Positions 25,564 to 34,800 of a stretch of 64,000 nt of DNA are shown here, one piece after another. Both the position numbers and the translations under genes were made by a program. A model generated the notes under the pieces. It worked only from the letters and a program-made list of their open reading frames with translations, had not been told where the DNA came from and did no database searches. Position 1 is the stretch's first letter. Every line of letters begins with the position of its first letter. Source of the stretch: Rhodospirillales bacterium (GTDB taxonomy: Bacteria > Pseudomonadota > Alphaproteobacteria > Rhodospirillales > Magnetospirillaceae); the NCBI GenBank assembly GCA_019455065.1, contig JACFNC010000006.1, forward strand, positions 124,001-188,000, written 5' to 3'.

Positions 25564-27099
25564 CTACGAGAAGCGGCTGGCGATATTTTGCGCCACCTGC
25601 TGGCTCAGCTGTGGGTCTTCGAACGTCTCGATAAGGCGCCCCGGGAAATGCTTATCATACCAACCCACTTTTCGGGAGCGGTGTTCCTGATAAGAGGCTA
25701 CCGACATCATCCCCCAGTGCTCCCAGAACCAGGTTTCCCCCTGCCAGCTGATCGTGAAGTCCGGCAGATACATCGTCCCGTCGGGCGCGCGCAGAAGAAC
25801 TTCATAAGAAAAAGGCACGTCGCGCTCGTGTAGCAGGTTGGCGATCACGAGTTCGGATTTCGCGCGGACCATGTCGCCGCTCAGCGCTTCGTGAATACGG
25901 CCTTCCTCGTACCACCCCTTCCGATTGATCAACTCGTCCTGCACCGCGCGGAAGAACCCGTCAAACAGCGAGGAGTTGATGAGGCCGGTCTGCGCGTTCT
26001 CCGGGCGCCGCGCCGACAGCAAGGTCGACACATCCCCCTGTACGAGCAAGGTGCAGTGTTGCCGGGCGCGGGTGAGCGCGGTGTAGAGGAGCTCAGACGA
26101 CAGTGACCTGCCCTTGGAGCAGGGAACGACCACATAGGAATGATTGAATTCGCTGCCTTCCGCCTTGTGCACTGAAATCGCGTAGGCCAGCTCCAGATTG
26201 TCTTCGACGCTTTCAAACCCACCATTTGCGGAAAGCGCGCTGCCGTAGCCGACGGCGAGATGATCCTTTCGCTCGAACTTGACCTGAAAACGCTTGAGCC
26301 GTCCGCTGTGCTTGTTGTCGAAATTATGCTGTTGAACGAAGCCGATCTCGCCATTGAAAACCTCGACCCGCTCGGCTTTACGCGCATTGAAGTTGTATGC
26401 CCAGATGGGATTTGACTGCGGCCTGTTTCGGTACTGAATAACCTTGTCGTAGAGCGTAATGCCGTCGAGCAAGCCGTAGCGATGCATGACGCCTGCGGCC
26501 ACGCGGTCCTGGACAGCCTCGTTCAGCGCCTCGACGCCGTGAAGCTCGCCGCGGTGCGGGGTGAGCACTTGGTACTTTTCAGGCTTCCAGTCGAAAGCCG
26601 TCCGCCAGAGTTCATAGGGCTTTTCGGAATTGAGCGCCTCGCCGGTGTGGTCCGCCATTTCCATTTCGATGGTCTGGATGAGCGTTTCGGACAGGGTCAT
26701 GGGGTGCTCCCAGTAAATCACCCGCAAATCGGCATCGACGTCGCCGCCCTTATGAACCTGCGTGAGAAGCTCTTCGGCGTCCGGCGCGGTGGGCTGGCCG
26801 TCATCGCGGGCCTTTGCGCTGATGAAGAGATCAGCAAGGCGCAGGATTGCCGTGCCCTTCCCTTCGACGGCGTTTTCGAGCTGGCGGAGGTTATTTGCGA
26901 GCCGGGCAATGCCGGCGGCGTTTTTCTCCGCAAGCCACTGAATGGTGTCGGCAAAGACGCGTCCGCGGCCGATTGGTGGAAGCTGATTGGGATCGCCGAC
27001 CAGAATGAAGCGCCGCACCTGCCGCCAGTCAATCGCGCGCACCAGACTGGCCATAAGCGCAAGATCGAGCATCGAGGCTTCATCAACAATGATCGTCCC
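25564..27099 (-). pseudogene. RecD/UvrD-like helicase with C-terminal nuclease-like domain, N-terminus missing
   Basis: About 511 residues remain. The fragment begins at the repeat junction with the Walker B region (IIVDEASMLD), then VGDPNQLPPIGRGRVFADTI (motif III type), AISVHKAEGSEFNHSYVVVP (motif V) and ELLYTALTRAR (motif VI). These are the order and spacing of RecD-like superfamily 1 helicases. Walker A and the N-terminal part are absent because the frame runs into antisense secretin sequence at 27100. The C-terminus (YEVLL...YLPDFTISW...WFWEHWG) has an E-D-ExH pattern like PD-(D/E)XK-type nucleases fused to helicases in phage defence. Not functional as it stands. Confidence 0.8.
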
Positions 27100-27616
27100 G
27101 CTGCTGTCGGTGAAGACGACCCGGTCGTTCTTCGAGACGGCGACCACCGACGCCACTTTCCAGCAACAGGTCCAGACCTCGAAGAACTCGGTAACCGCCA
27201 GCGTGCTGGCCAAGTTCGACCAGACGGTGGTGATCAGCGGCCTCAACGAGCGCGAACTGCTCGACGACGAGGATGGCGTGCCGCTGCTGCGCGACGTGCC
27301 GCTCATGCAATACCTGTTCAACCGCGAGACGGCGCGCTCGTTCAACCGCACCGTTCTGATCCTGCTCACCCCGCGGCGGCCGACGGTGCACGACGCCGGA
27401 CCGGCCGCCGGGCCCGCCGCCGGACCGGCCGCCGAATTGCGCGAGCGCTTCGGCATCGCCAGGATGATTCCCAATGTCCAGGTCATTATCGACGACCTCG
27501 AGGACAACCGCCTCTACCGCGCCTTCCGCGCCGGCGACGTGTTCGTCGAGGACTGGAGCAAGCCCGCCTCGCTGTCGCGCACGATCAAGGAAATCGCGAC
27601 GTTCCTGTACTATTGA
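27100..27616 (+). pseudogene. Secretin C-terminal fragment (duplicate)
   Basis: The last 172 codons of the secretin gene without its start, lipobox, TPR part or linker. The visible frame is open only because it continues from antisense helicase sequence. Relative to the intact gene it has two amino-acid changes (Ala to Asp, Asn to Asp) and six silent changes near its left end. Not expected to make a pore. Confidence 0.88.
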
Positions 27617-27638
27617 CGGCCGGCCCTGGGAGGTTCCG

Positions 27639-27947
27639 ATGGCGCCCGCACACCGCACGACGCTCGCCGCCCTCCTGGCCTTGGCGCTTGCCGGCTGTGC
27701 CGCCGACCCGCGGCCGACGGCGCAGCCCTTGACCTGCGACGGCGGGCGGACCCTCGCCGTGACCTTCGATGCCGCCGCCGACACGGCACTGCTCGCCGAG
27801 GGGCGCGAACGCCGCCGGCTTCCCCGCCTGATCTCTGGCTCGGGCGCGCGCTACGGCGACGGCCGGACCGAACTGTGGATCAAAGGCCGCGAAGCGACTC
27901 TGACCGAGGACGGGACGCGACGGAACTGCCGGTTCGCGCAGAAATGA
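27639..27947 (+). CDS. mliC: MliC/PliC-like lysozyme-inhibitor lipoprotein, copy 2
   Basis: A protein identical to the product of 24342-24650, with the same ribosome site (GGGAGG). It sits behind a truncated secretin, so it has probably lost its original promoter and may depend on read-through across the helicase antisense strand. It lacks the intrinsic terminator found after copy 1. Confidence 0.8.
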   Translation: MAPAHRTTLAALLALALAGCAADPRPTAQPLTCDGGRTLAVTFDAAADTALLAEGRERRRLPRLISGSGARYGDGRTELWIKGREATLTEDGTRRNCRFAQK

Positions 27948-27981
27948 TCACAGGGGCCGTGCCTGGAGATGCGGCGGGCCA

Positions 27982-28312
27982 AGAAGGAAAACATTGGGAG
28001 GAGCGGCGCGCCCGAAGACTCCTAACCCTCAGATCCGTCGTTCGTTGAATTACAGGAGCGTAGCTCCCGCTTTGGGCCGAAATGAGGGACGATCGAGGAC
28101 AAGCCTGCGGCAGCGCGATAGCCGGTGAAGGGACATATGCACCCCAAGGCCCGCAGCAGCCCCGGGTGACTGGCGGGGGGCTCCTCGGTAAGCGCGTCTA
28201 GCTTCGTGCCAGAGCGGGTCCTTTGCATGGGCAGAGGCGGCCAGTAGTCCACTCACCGTGCCGAGACAACGTTCGCACCTCCTGGAGAGCTGGGTCGAAC
28301 TTGGCCACGACG
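27982..28312. other. Non-coding scar between duplicate and DUF6481 gene
   Basis: 331 bp with no supported gene. It contains a tRNA-Arg fragment (28005-28037) and, near 28127-28178, a stretch related to 24692-24746 behind copy 1 (AGCCGGT, GACATAT, GCAGCCCCGGGTG, CTGGCGGGG in common). Confidence 0.6.
28005..28037 (-). repeat. Fragment of tRNA-Arg 3' half (possible attachment-site scar)
   Basis: Matches the 3' half of the intact tRNA-Arg at 29235-29311 in the same orientation: GGCGCGCCCGAAGA, then CTCCTAACCCTCAGATCCGT, but with 8 bases of the T arm missing. A copy of a tRNA 3' end on the 3' side of the intact gene is what tRNA-targeting integrases leave. Confidence 0.65.
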
Positions 28313-28717
28313 TCACTTCTGCCGCGCCTTGCGCGCAGCGTAGCGGGCATCGCGCTTGGCCTTGTCATCGCCCAGTTTGGCGATGCGGGCCGCCTCCTTT
28401 TCGGCGGCGGCGGCTTCCTTGGCGGCCTGGTGGGCGCGGGCCTGGGCGGCCGCTTCCTCTTGCGCGCGTTTGCGCTCGGCCACCACCTGCTCGCGGTTGG
28501 CCTGCTTCTCTGCGCGGCGCTGGGCCTCGCGCTCGGCCTTGGCGACAGCGGCGGCGGCGCGGGCGGCCTGTTGCGCCTGGTACTCCGGGTCGCTGACATC
28601 GACCTTGTTGGCGCGGAACTTCTCCACAAGTGCCCGCTTGGCGGCCGCGGCGGTGCTGAGGCGATCACCGAAAGCTGCGATGTCCTTGGCCGTCTTCTGC
28701 TTGTCGAGCTTCTTCAT
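28313..28717 (-). CDS. DUF6481 family coiled-coil protein
   Basis: A 134-aa, highly charged Ala/Lys/Glu/Arg-rich helical protein. ATG 28717 follows a TGGAG site; GTG 28723 in frame is a weaker option. The N-terminus (FGDRLSTAAAAKRALVEKFRA) and the end RDARYAARKARQK match the DUF6481 pattern of alphaproteobacteria. Function unknown. It is probably native, which argues against the whole 28.0-29.2 kb interval being foreign. Confidence 0.65.
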   Translation of the reverse strand: MKKLDKQKTAKDIAAFGDRLSTAAAAKRALVEKFRANKVDVSDPEYQAQQAARAAAAVAKAEREAQRRAEKQANREQVVAERKRAQEEAAAQARAHQAAKEAAAAEKEAARIAKLGDDKAKRDARYAARKARQK

Positions 28718-29180
28718 TTTCACTCCAGGAACGCTGAACCTATCACCGCCCTATTAGCAAAACAGCGCGCCACCTGAAAGCCGCGCAGACGGAAAGGCCC
28801 GGACGGTAAGTATACGGGGGCAACTCACGGCCTCTTGGACGCTGCGTGATCCCAGGTTGCACAAGTATCCTATTCGTGGAATATAGGCTTGTGGCTCGCA
28901 CGCTATCGGACCCGCTCGACCGGCATGCTCATCCAGACAGGAAGGGTACAGCGCGCTAAGCCCGGTGCAATTCGGGAGCAAGCAACCTCCTCCAAGCCCT
29001 GGAAGGGTGGCCCGGGCGGCCTCGAACCGGTCCCACCACGCCAACTCGCAGTGAGCCCACGGTGGGAACCCGGCGGGATGCTGCGAGGCGGGCCCGTCGC
29101 TCTCGGTCAGTCCCGAGGACCCATTTCTCGCCCGTTCTCGCCCGCGCGGGGGATAGGCATGGGGCGCCCTGACACGACGA
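28718..29180. other. Gene-free stretch upstream of DUF6481
   Basis: About 460 bp without a credible reading frame. It has a mildly AT-rich patch (28860-28890) that could hold the DUF6481 promoter and an imperfect inverted repeat near 29029-29069 (GGTCCCACC/GGTGGGAACC). No RNA gene recognised. Confidence 0.45.
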
Positions 29181-29202
29181 AGCCCGGCGCGCTGGCCGGG
29201 CT
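29181..29202 (-). terminator. Hairpin downstream of tRNA-Arg
   Basis: An 8-bp stem (AGCCCGGC/GCCGGGCT, 6-nt loop) about 33 bp past the 3' end of the minus-strand tRNA gene. The following bases on that strand (TCGTCGTG) are only weakly T-rich. Confidence 0.5.
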
Positions 29203-29234
29203 CTCGTAACGCATTGCTTTCGCACAGGAAAATG

Positions 29235-29311
29235 TGGCGCGCCCGAAGAGATTCGAACTCCTAACCCTCAGATCCGTAGTCTGATGCTCTATCCAATTGA
29301 GCTACGGGCGC
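29235..29311 (-). tRNA. tRNA-Arg (anticodon ACG)
   Basis: A 77-nt cloverleaf on the minus strand with the CCA end encoded. Acceptor GCGCCCG pairs with CGGGCGC; the D arm is GCTC/GAGC; the anticodon stem is TCAGA/TCTGA with loop CTACGGA (anticodon ACG); the T arm is AGGAG-TTCGAAT-CTCTT. It reads the CGN arginine codons after A34 is changed to inosine by TadA. Its 3' end is partly repeated at 28005-28037. Confidence 0.95.
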
Positions 29312-29472
29312 GCGGGGTTCGCGGCGTGGGACGCCGCGGAGGCACGGACCATACTCAAATGCGCCGCGGCGCGCAAGCCCGATTTCGCCCTCCGCGCCGC
29401 GCCCCGCCCCCTTCGGCCGCTTGATCGCCGCGCCGTCGCGGGCCATAGGAAAAGGCCCGTTTCCGCCTGCCG

Positions 29473-29655
29473 ATGGCCGCCGTGAAAACCGTCCGCGCCT
29501 GCCTCATCGCCCTGGTCGCCGCGGCCCCCCTTGGGGGGTGCTCGCTGGTTGCCGACGAGCTGCTGCCGCTGTTCCGCGCCCAGCCGCCGGACGACGGGCC
29601 GCAGATCCTGATCCGGCCGTCGCGGCCCGCCGCCGCCCAAACGCCGGCGGGTTGA
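29473..29655 (+). CDS. Small putative lipoprotein
   Basis: 60 aa with a basic N-terminus, a hydrophobic core and lipobox LGGC (about residue 23), followed by a short proline-rich mature part. No family recognised and no strong ribosome site. It converges with the histidine kinase gene, with 6 bp between stops. Confidence 0.45.
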   Translation: MAAVKTVRACLIALVAAAPLGGCSLVADELLPLFRAQPPDDGPQILIRPSRPAAAQTPAG

Positions 29656-29661
29656 TCAGGG

Positions 29662-31458
29662 TCAGGCCGGCGCCGGAACCCGCACGGTGCGCGATGCCGG
29701 GAACCGCACCGTGGCGGTGGTGCCCCGGCCCTTGACGCTTTCGAGGATCAGCGTGCCGCCATGCAGTTCGACCAGCCCCTTGGTCAGCGGCAACCCCAGC
29801 CCCGTGCCCTCGTGCTTGCGATTGAGGCCGGAATCGACCTGACCGAACTGGGTGAAGGCGATGGCGATCTCGGCCTCGGTCATGCCGATGCCGGTGTCGG
29901 CGACCGTGAGGAGGATGCCGCCGTCTGCGGCGCGGCCGCCGCGCAGCGTGACCCGCCCGCCTTCGGGCGTGAACTTGACCGCGTTCGACAGCAGATTGAG
30001 CAGGATCTGCTTGACGCGCCGGCCGTCCGCCCGCAGCGGAGGAAGCCCGGCGACCTGCTCGGCGGCCAGGTCCACCTTGCCCTTCTCGGCGCGCTGGGCG
30101 ACCAGCCGGATCGAGATGTCGACGGCGTTGGCGAGGTCGACCTCCTCGTCGCTGAGCTCGATCTTGCCGGCCTCGATCGCCGAGACGTCGAGGATGTCGT
30201 TGATGACGTCGAGCAGGTGCTTGCCGGACGAATGAATGTCGCCGACGTATTCGCGGTACTTCTCGCTCAATTCCCCGAACACCTCCCCGGCCATCACCTC
30301 GGAGAAACCGATGATCGCGTTGAGCGGCGTGCGCAACTCGTGGCTCATGTTGGCCATCAGCTCGGACTTCACCCGGTTCGCCACCTCGGCCTGCTCCTTG
30401 GCCCGGCGAATCTGCAACTCGGCCTCCTTGCGCTCGGTGATGTCCTCGTGCATGGCCACGAAATGGCTGATCGCCCCGGCCTCGTCGCGCACCGGGGCGA
30501 TCAAGGCGCTGGCCCAGAAATGCGAGCCGTCCTTGCGGCGGTCCTTGATCTCATAGCGCCAGACCCCGCCGTCGAGGATGGTGCGCCACAGGTCCGCGTA
30601 CACATCGGGGGGCGTCTCGCCGAAGCGAAGGATGCGCGGCGTGGCGCCGACCGCCTCGTGCGCCGGATAGCCGGTGAGTTCGGTGAACCGCCCATTGACG
30701 TATTCGATGGTGCCATCCAGGCGGGTGATGAAGATGGCGTTGGGGCTCTGCTCAACCGCTTGCGAAAGCTGGCGCAACCGCTTCGACATGAAACGATTCT
30801 CGAGCAGCGGCCTGCTAATGCGGCGAAAGACGAGCCCGGCGAGGCCGAAGATCAGGATCAGGCCGACACCGGCCGCCAGCCCCGCCCTGACGAAGGGGGC
30901 GCGTATCTCCGCCCAATCGATCTTGGCGACGAAGCCGGCATCGAGGGCGGGAACCGGCTCGTAGGCGGCCAGCACCGTCACTCCGCGATAGTCCAGGCCG
31001 ATGAGCATCCCCGATTCGCCGGCCAGCGCCCGCCGCATCGGTTGGCCGAATGGGGATCCCTCGGCAATGGGCTCCGGCCGCTCGGGATCGAAACTGCGTT
31101 GCCCGAGCAGAAACACGATCTGGTCGCCTTCCTTGCGGCCGAGCAGGAACTCGCCGCTGTAACCGAACCCCTTGTAGTTGCGGTACGCATCGGCGACCTG
31201 ACTCAGCGTCGCGCCGTACGCGCCCTGAGGATGGGCGTGGTCGCTGAACACGCGATCGAAGCGGGCCACGGACTCGATGAGCTGCGCCTGGCTGCGCGCA
31301 AGGCCGATCAGGCGCTCCTGCTGCTCGTCGACATAAGTGCGCCACAACAGCGCGAACGTGAGACCGGTCGACAAGGCCGAGACCGCGAGGATTACCAGGA
31401 GCGACGCGAAAAGCCACGAGCGATAATCGTCGGTCGAGGGCCGCGGCATCAGTAGCAC
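29662..31458 (-). CDS. PAS-domain sensor histidine kinase
   Basis: A 598-aa membrane kinase. TM1 (about 16-36) and TM2 (about 193-213) flank a periplasmic/extracytoplasmic sensor with an AYGATLSQVADAYRNYKGFGYSGEF stretch (dCACHE/CHASE-like). A PAS/PAC unit follows (about 235-355, AIFITRLDGTIEYVNGRFTELTGY, ending in HEDITERK). HisKA has the phospho-acceptor His in ANMSHELRTPLNAIIGFSE, and HATPase has the N box (LLNLLSNAVKFT), DTGIGM and GTGLGLPL. No response regulator gene is adjacent, so it is an orphan kinase. The alternative start at MPRPSTD is three codons later. Confidence 0.9.
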   Translation of the reverse strand: MLLMPRPSTDDYRSWLFASLLVILAVSALSTGLTFALLWRTYVDEQQERLIGLARSQAQLIESVARFDRVFSDHAHPQGAYGATLSQVADAYRNYKGFGYSGEFLLGRKEGDQIVFLLGQRSFDPERPEPIAEGSPFGQPMRRALAGESGMLIGLDYRGVTVLAAYEPVPALDAGFVAKIDWAEIRAPFVRAGLAAGVGLILIFGLAGLVFRRISRPLLENRFMSKRLRQLSQAVEQSPNAIFITRLDGTIEYVNGRFTELTGYPAHEAVGATPRILRFGETPPDVYADLWRTILDGGVWRYEIKDRRKDGSHFWASALIAPVRDEAGAISHFVAMHEDITERKEAELQIRRAKEQAEVANRVKSELMANMSHELRTPLNAIIGFSEVMAGEVFGELSEKYREYVGDIHSSGKHLLDVINDILDVSAIEAGKIELSDEEVDLANAVDISIRLVAQRAEKGKVDLAAEQVAGLPPLRADGRRVKQILLNLLSNAVKFTPEGGRVTLRGGRAADGGILLTVADTGIGMTEAEIAIAFTQFGQVDSGLNRKHEGTGLGLPLTKGLVELHGGTLILESVKGRGTTATVRFPASRTVRVPAPA

Positions 31459-31631
31459 CGATATGAATTCATCCTACCTCTTTAGATGGTAACCGATGGC
31501 CGCTTCGGCGAGAAGAATAACAATTACAGAATGGATTACCGCTTCGCATTGCGCGCCCCGGCCCCAGCCGCAAGACCTCTTTCCCGCCGCACCGGCACGG
31601 GTCCTCTTGTTCAGGGGGCGAGCGATCGCTG

Positions 31632-31853
31632 TTGGCCAACCTCGCCGGCAAGGGCATCGTCTGCATCACCGGCTGCGGCCACCAGGCCATCACCTGCTTC
31701 GCGGGTTCGCCAGATCGCCTGCACCCACTGCACTGGCCTGCCGGCGGTGGAGTTGATGACCAGTCTCGTTATCCCATGGTGAAGGGCACCGGCCGGTTCG
31801 GCTCGGAAACGGATCTTTACGTCGGCAACGGCGACACGGTCACCTTCGCCTGA
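31632..31853 (+). pseudogene. Remnant of an MBL-fold metallo-hydrolase
   Basis: The short frame starts with a segment GKGIVCITGCGHQAI, like the central strand and metal-site turn (V-x-TGCGH) of metallo-beta-lactamase-fold hydrolases of the dihydropterin-synthase-like type. It ends with MVKGTGRFGSETDLYVGNGDTVTF, like their C-terminus. The intervening part is far too short, and the adjacent frame appears to continue it (TSLVIPW), so a deletion and frameshift are likely. The remaining bases of the 31459-31879 gap show nothing else. Confidence 0.4.
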
Positions 31854-31879
31854 GACGCGGCATCGGGTGGTCCCGCAGG

Positions 31880-34800
31880 CTATGCCGCCAGCGGGACCGC
31901 CATCAGTCCATGCTGGACGAGGAGAAGCGCCCCGTCCTTGGCGTAGACGGTGTAGCCGATGTTGTCGACGGTCTGGGGGCCTTGGTCCGTCCACATCCCG
32001 TCGGCGAGGATGACCAAATCGTTGGTATCGCCGGTGACGAGCAAGGTGCCCGCGCCACCCGTCATCCCGAACACGTCATCCGAGCGCAGCGAGACGCCGT
32101 TGATGGCGCCGTTGCCCAGGCAGATCTGCTCGATGTTCTGGAGCAGGTCGTCGCGCACTTCATCGAGATCGAAGAAGGCATCGGTCGACGAGGGGCGCCA
32201 TGCGAGGACGTCGTAGCCGTCGCCGCCGTCCACATAGTGGAAGTCGGTGTCCCCGACCTGAATGATGTCGTCGCCGGCCTGGCCCATCAGAACGTCGGCG
32301 CCGCCCTGACCGTCGAGGAGATCGCTTCCGCCGCCACCCAGCATGTAGTCGGCGCTGCCGCTGCCGACCAGGGAATCGGCATCGGACGTGCCGACCTCGG
32401 CGGTGCGGGCGGTCAGCTTCAGCATGGTGCTGGAGAAGATGGGGTCTAGAATCTTTCCCTTGCCGGCGAAGCAATCCAGGCCCTGAACCGACGTGAAATT
32501 CCCCGACAGCGAAGTCCCCGAGACGAGGATGCCGAACTCGGTCCCGTCGGCCGGGTCGTAATTGCCGATGGCCCGCACCTGCAGCGTGCCGCTGATGGCG
32601 AGTTCGCCCGACACCGTGAGCTGGTCGTAGCCGCCGCTCTTCAGGCCGATCTTGAGCACCGACGAGTTGTTCCAGGAGTTGCTGCCGCTGATCACCAGAT
32701 GGCCGGTGTCGTCGGCGTTCGTGGAGCCGGGGTCGATGATGCCTCCGTCGACGAGCACGGCGCCGCCCGCGAAGGCGAGGGTGCCGGTGCCCTGGATGGT
32801 GCCGGAGTTGGTGAAGGTCGTGTCGCTGCCCGAGATGGTCAGTGTCTGGCCGTCGGCGATGTCGATCACGCCGGAGTTGGTGTGGGCGAGCGAATTGCCG
32901 TAGATCGTGGCCGAGAGGCCGACGGTCAGCGTGCCCTCGTTGGAGAGCTGGGCATTGATCGTTCGCGCCCCCCCCCGCACCGGTTTCGATGGCGATGGCG
33001 CCGGAATTGGTCAACGTGCCGCTGGCCACCGTCAGGCTGGCATCCTGGGCGGAGGTCGAGGTCAGGGTGATGCTGCCCTCGTTGGTGAATCCGCTGGCGA
33101 TGGTGAGGCCGCCGGCGGCGTCGTCACCGACGATCGAAAGGCTGGCGTTGGCGACGTTGCTGAACGCGCCGTCGATCGAGTTGTCGGAGGTATTCGCAAC
33201 CAGCTCGCCGGCGTTGGCGAGGTCCCCGGTGAACGAGGTCGCCCAGAGCAAGGCCCTGGCGCCGGCGGCGTTGGCGAAGTTCACGTTCACCGCGTCCTCG
33301 GTGAGATCGAGCTCGGCCTGCTCGTTGGTCAGCGTCGGAACGCTACCCGAATCGCCGTCACCGTCCGCAACGTCGGTGGCGCCGTCGAACGCGAACGTGG
33401 GCGTGCCGGCGGCACCTATGGCGAGGTCGCCGGCCAACGAGAAGGAGCCGCCCGAGAAGGTGACGGCGCCCTCGCCCGACAGGGTCACCCCGCCCGCCAG
33501 GCTGAACGTCCCCCCGGTCACCGACAGCACGGTATCGGCGGCGACGGCAAGGCTTTCCGACACCTTGAACGTGCCGCCGGTGATGCTGAGGCCGCCGCCG
33601 TTCACGGACAGCGAAGCCAGGCTGAGCGCCCCGGACGAGTACACGGGGATCGTCTCGGTGATGGTGGCCGCGCCGTCGCCGACCGGGGCGGTCGGATTCC
33701 AGTTGGATGCGGTGTGCCAGGAATAGTCCCCGGCCGTGGGGCCGATCCACGACGCCGTTCCGTCGCTGACGGTGATGGCGAAGGTGCCCGCGATGGGCGT
33801 GGCCTCTCCGTCCGAGAGAGTGAACGCGAAGGAATCGGCGGTGTCGTTGCCGGCGCTGTGCACATAGGTCACATACCCGGCGTCGAGGTCGTACTGGCTG
33901 AAGGTCGCTCCCACGCCCAGCGAGCCATCGTGCAGGTAAAGGGTGCCCTGGGTCGGTATGGCGGTAAGCGTGAACACGATGTCGGCCGCCGCGTCGTCGA
34001 CGTCGGTGGCCTCGAGGTAATCGGCGTGAAGGACGTTGCTCGCCCCCTGAACGGCGGTCATTCCCGCATTGACGGCGATCTCCGGCGCGTCGTTGACGGG
34101 GGAGATCGCGATGGTCACCACGGCCTCGCCGCTCGTCTGGGAACCGTCGTCGGCATGATAGGAGAAGCTGTCGGTGCCGTTGAAGTTCGCTTCGGGGGCG
34201 TAGACGAAGCTGCCGTCCGCCGCCAGGCTGAGCGTGCCGTGGCTGGGCCCGGACACCAGGACCGCCGAGAGATCGTCGCCGTCCGCGTCGCTGTCGTTGG
34301 CGAGCACGCCGGAGGCGGCGACGACGGAAAGGGTGCCGTCCTCGTTCATCGAATAGGAGTCGTCGGTCGCGACCGGCGCATGCGGAGCGCCGCCCACGCT
34401 CAAGGTGAAGTCGTCGTAGACGCTTTCGCTGCCGTCCGAGGCCGTGACTCGGACGCTCAGGCTGCCGATGTCGCCACTCGCCGGAGTGCCGGAGAAGGTG
34501 CGGCTGCCCGAATCAAAGCTTAGCCACGCCGGCAGAGGATTGCCGTCGGCCAAGGTCGCGCCGAACGTCAGCGTGTCGCCGTCGACATCCGTGAACGTCC
34601 CGGCCGGGACCAAGAAGCTGAAGGCACTGTCCTCGGTCGCGGTCTGGTCCGAAATCGCCGAGGCCAGGACGGGAGCATCGTTCACCGCCGACACGTCGAT
34701 GGTGACGATCACGTCACCGCTGACCTGCCCGCCGTCGTCGGCATGATAGGAGAAGCTGTCGGTGCCGTTGAAGTTCGCTTCGGGGGCGTAGACGAAGCTG

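Larger units (their letters stand above)
27100..27981 (+). repeat. 882-bp direct repeat, copy 2
   Basis: Second copy of 23803-24684. It holds the secretin 3' fragment, a full mliC and 34 bp downstream. The left edge joins directly to the antisense helicase; the right edge ends where the two loci diverge (GGCCA then AGAAGG here, CGGTAC in copy 1). Confidence 0.93.

Noticed and set aside
24796-27099. Insertion sequence or transposase for the 2.4-kb segment
   Set aside because: No transposase, terminal inverted repeats or short target duplication are visible; the flanking repeats are 882 bp of host genes.
26482-27732. Plus-strand frame fused through helicase antisense into secretin and mliC
   Set aside because: It is an artefact of the junction; its first half is antisense to the helicase fragment and the rest is out of frame with secretin.
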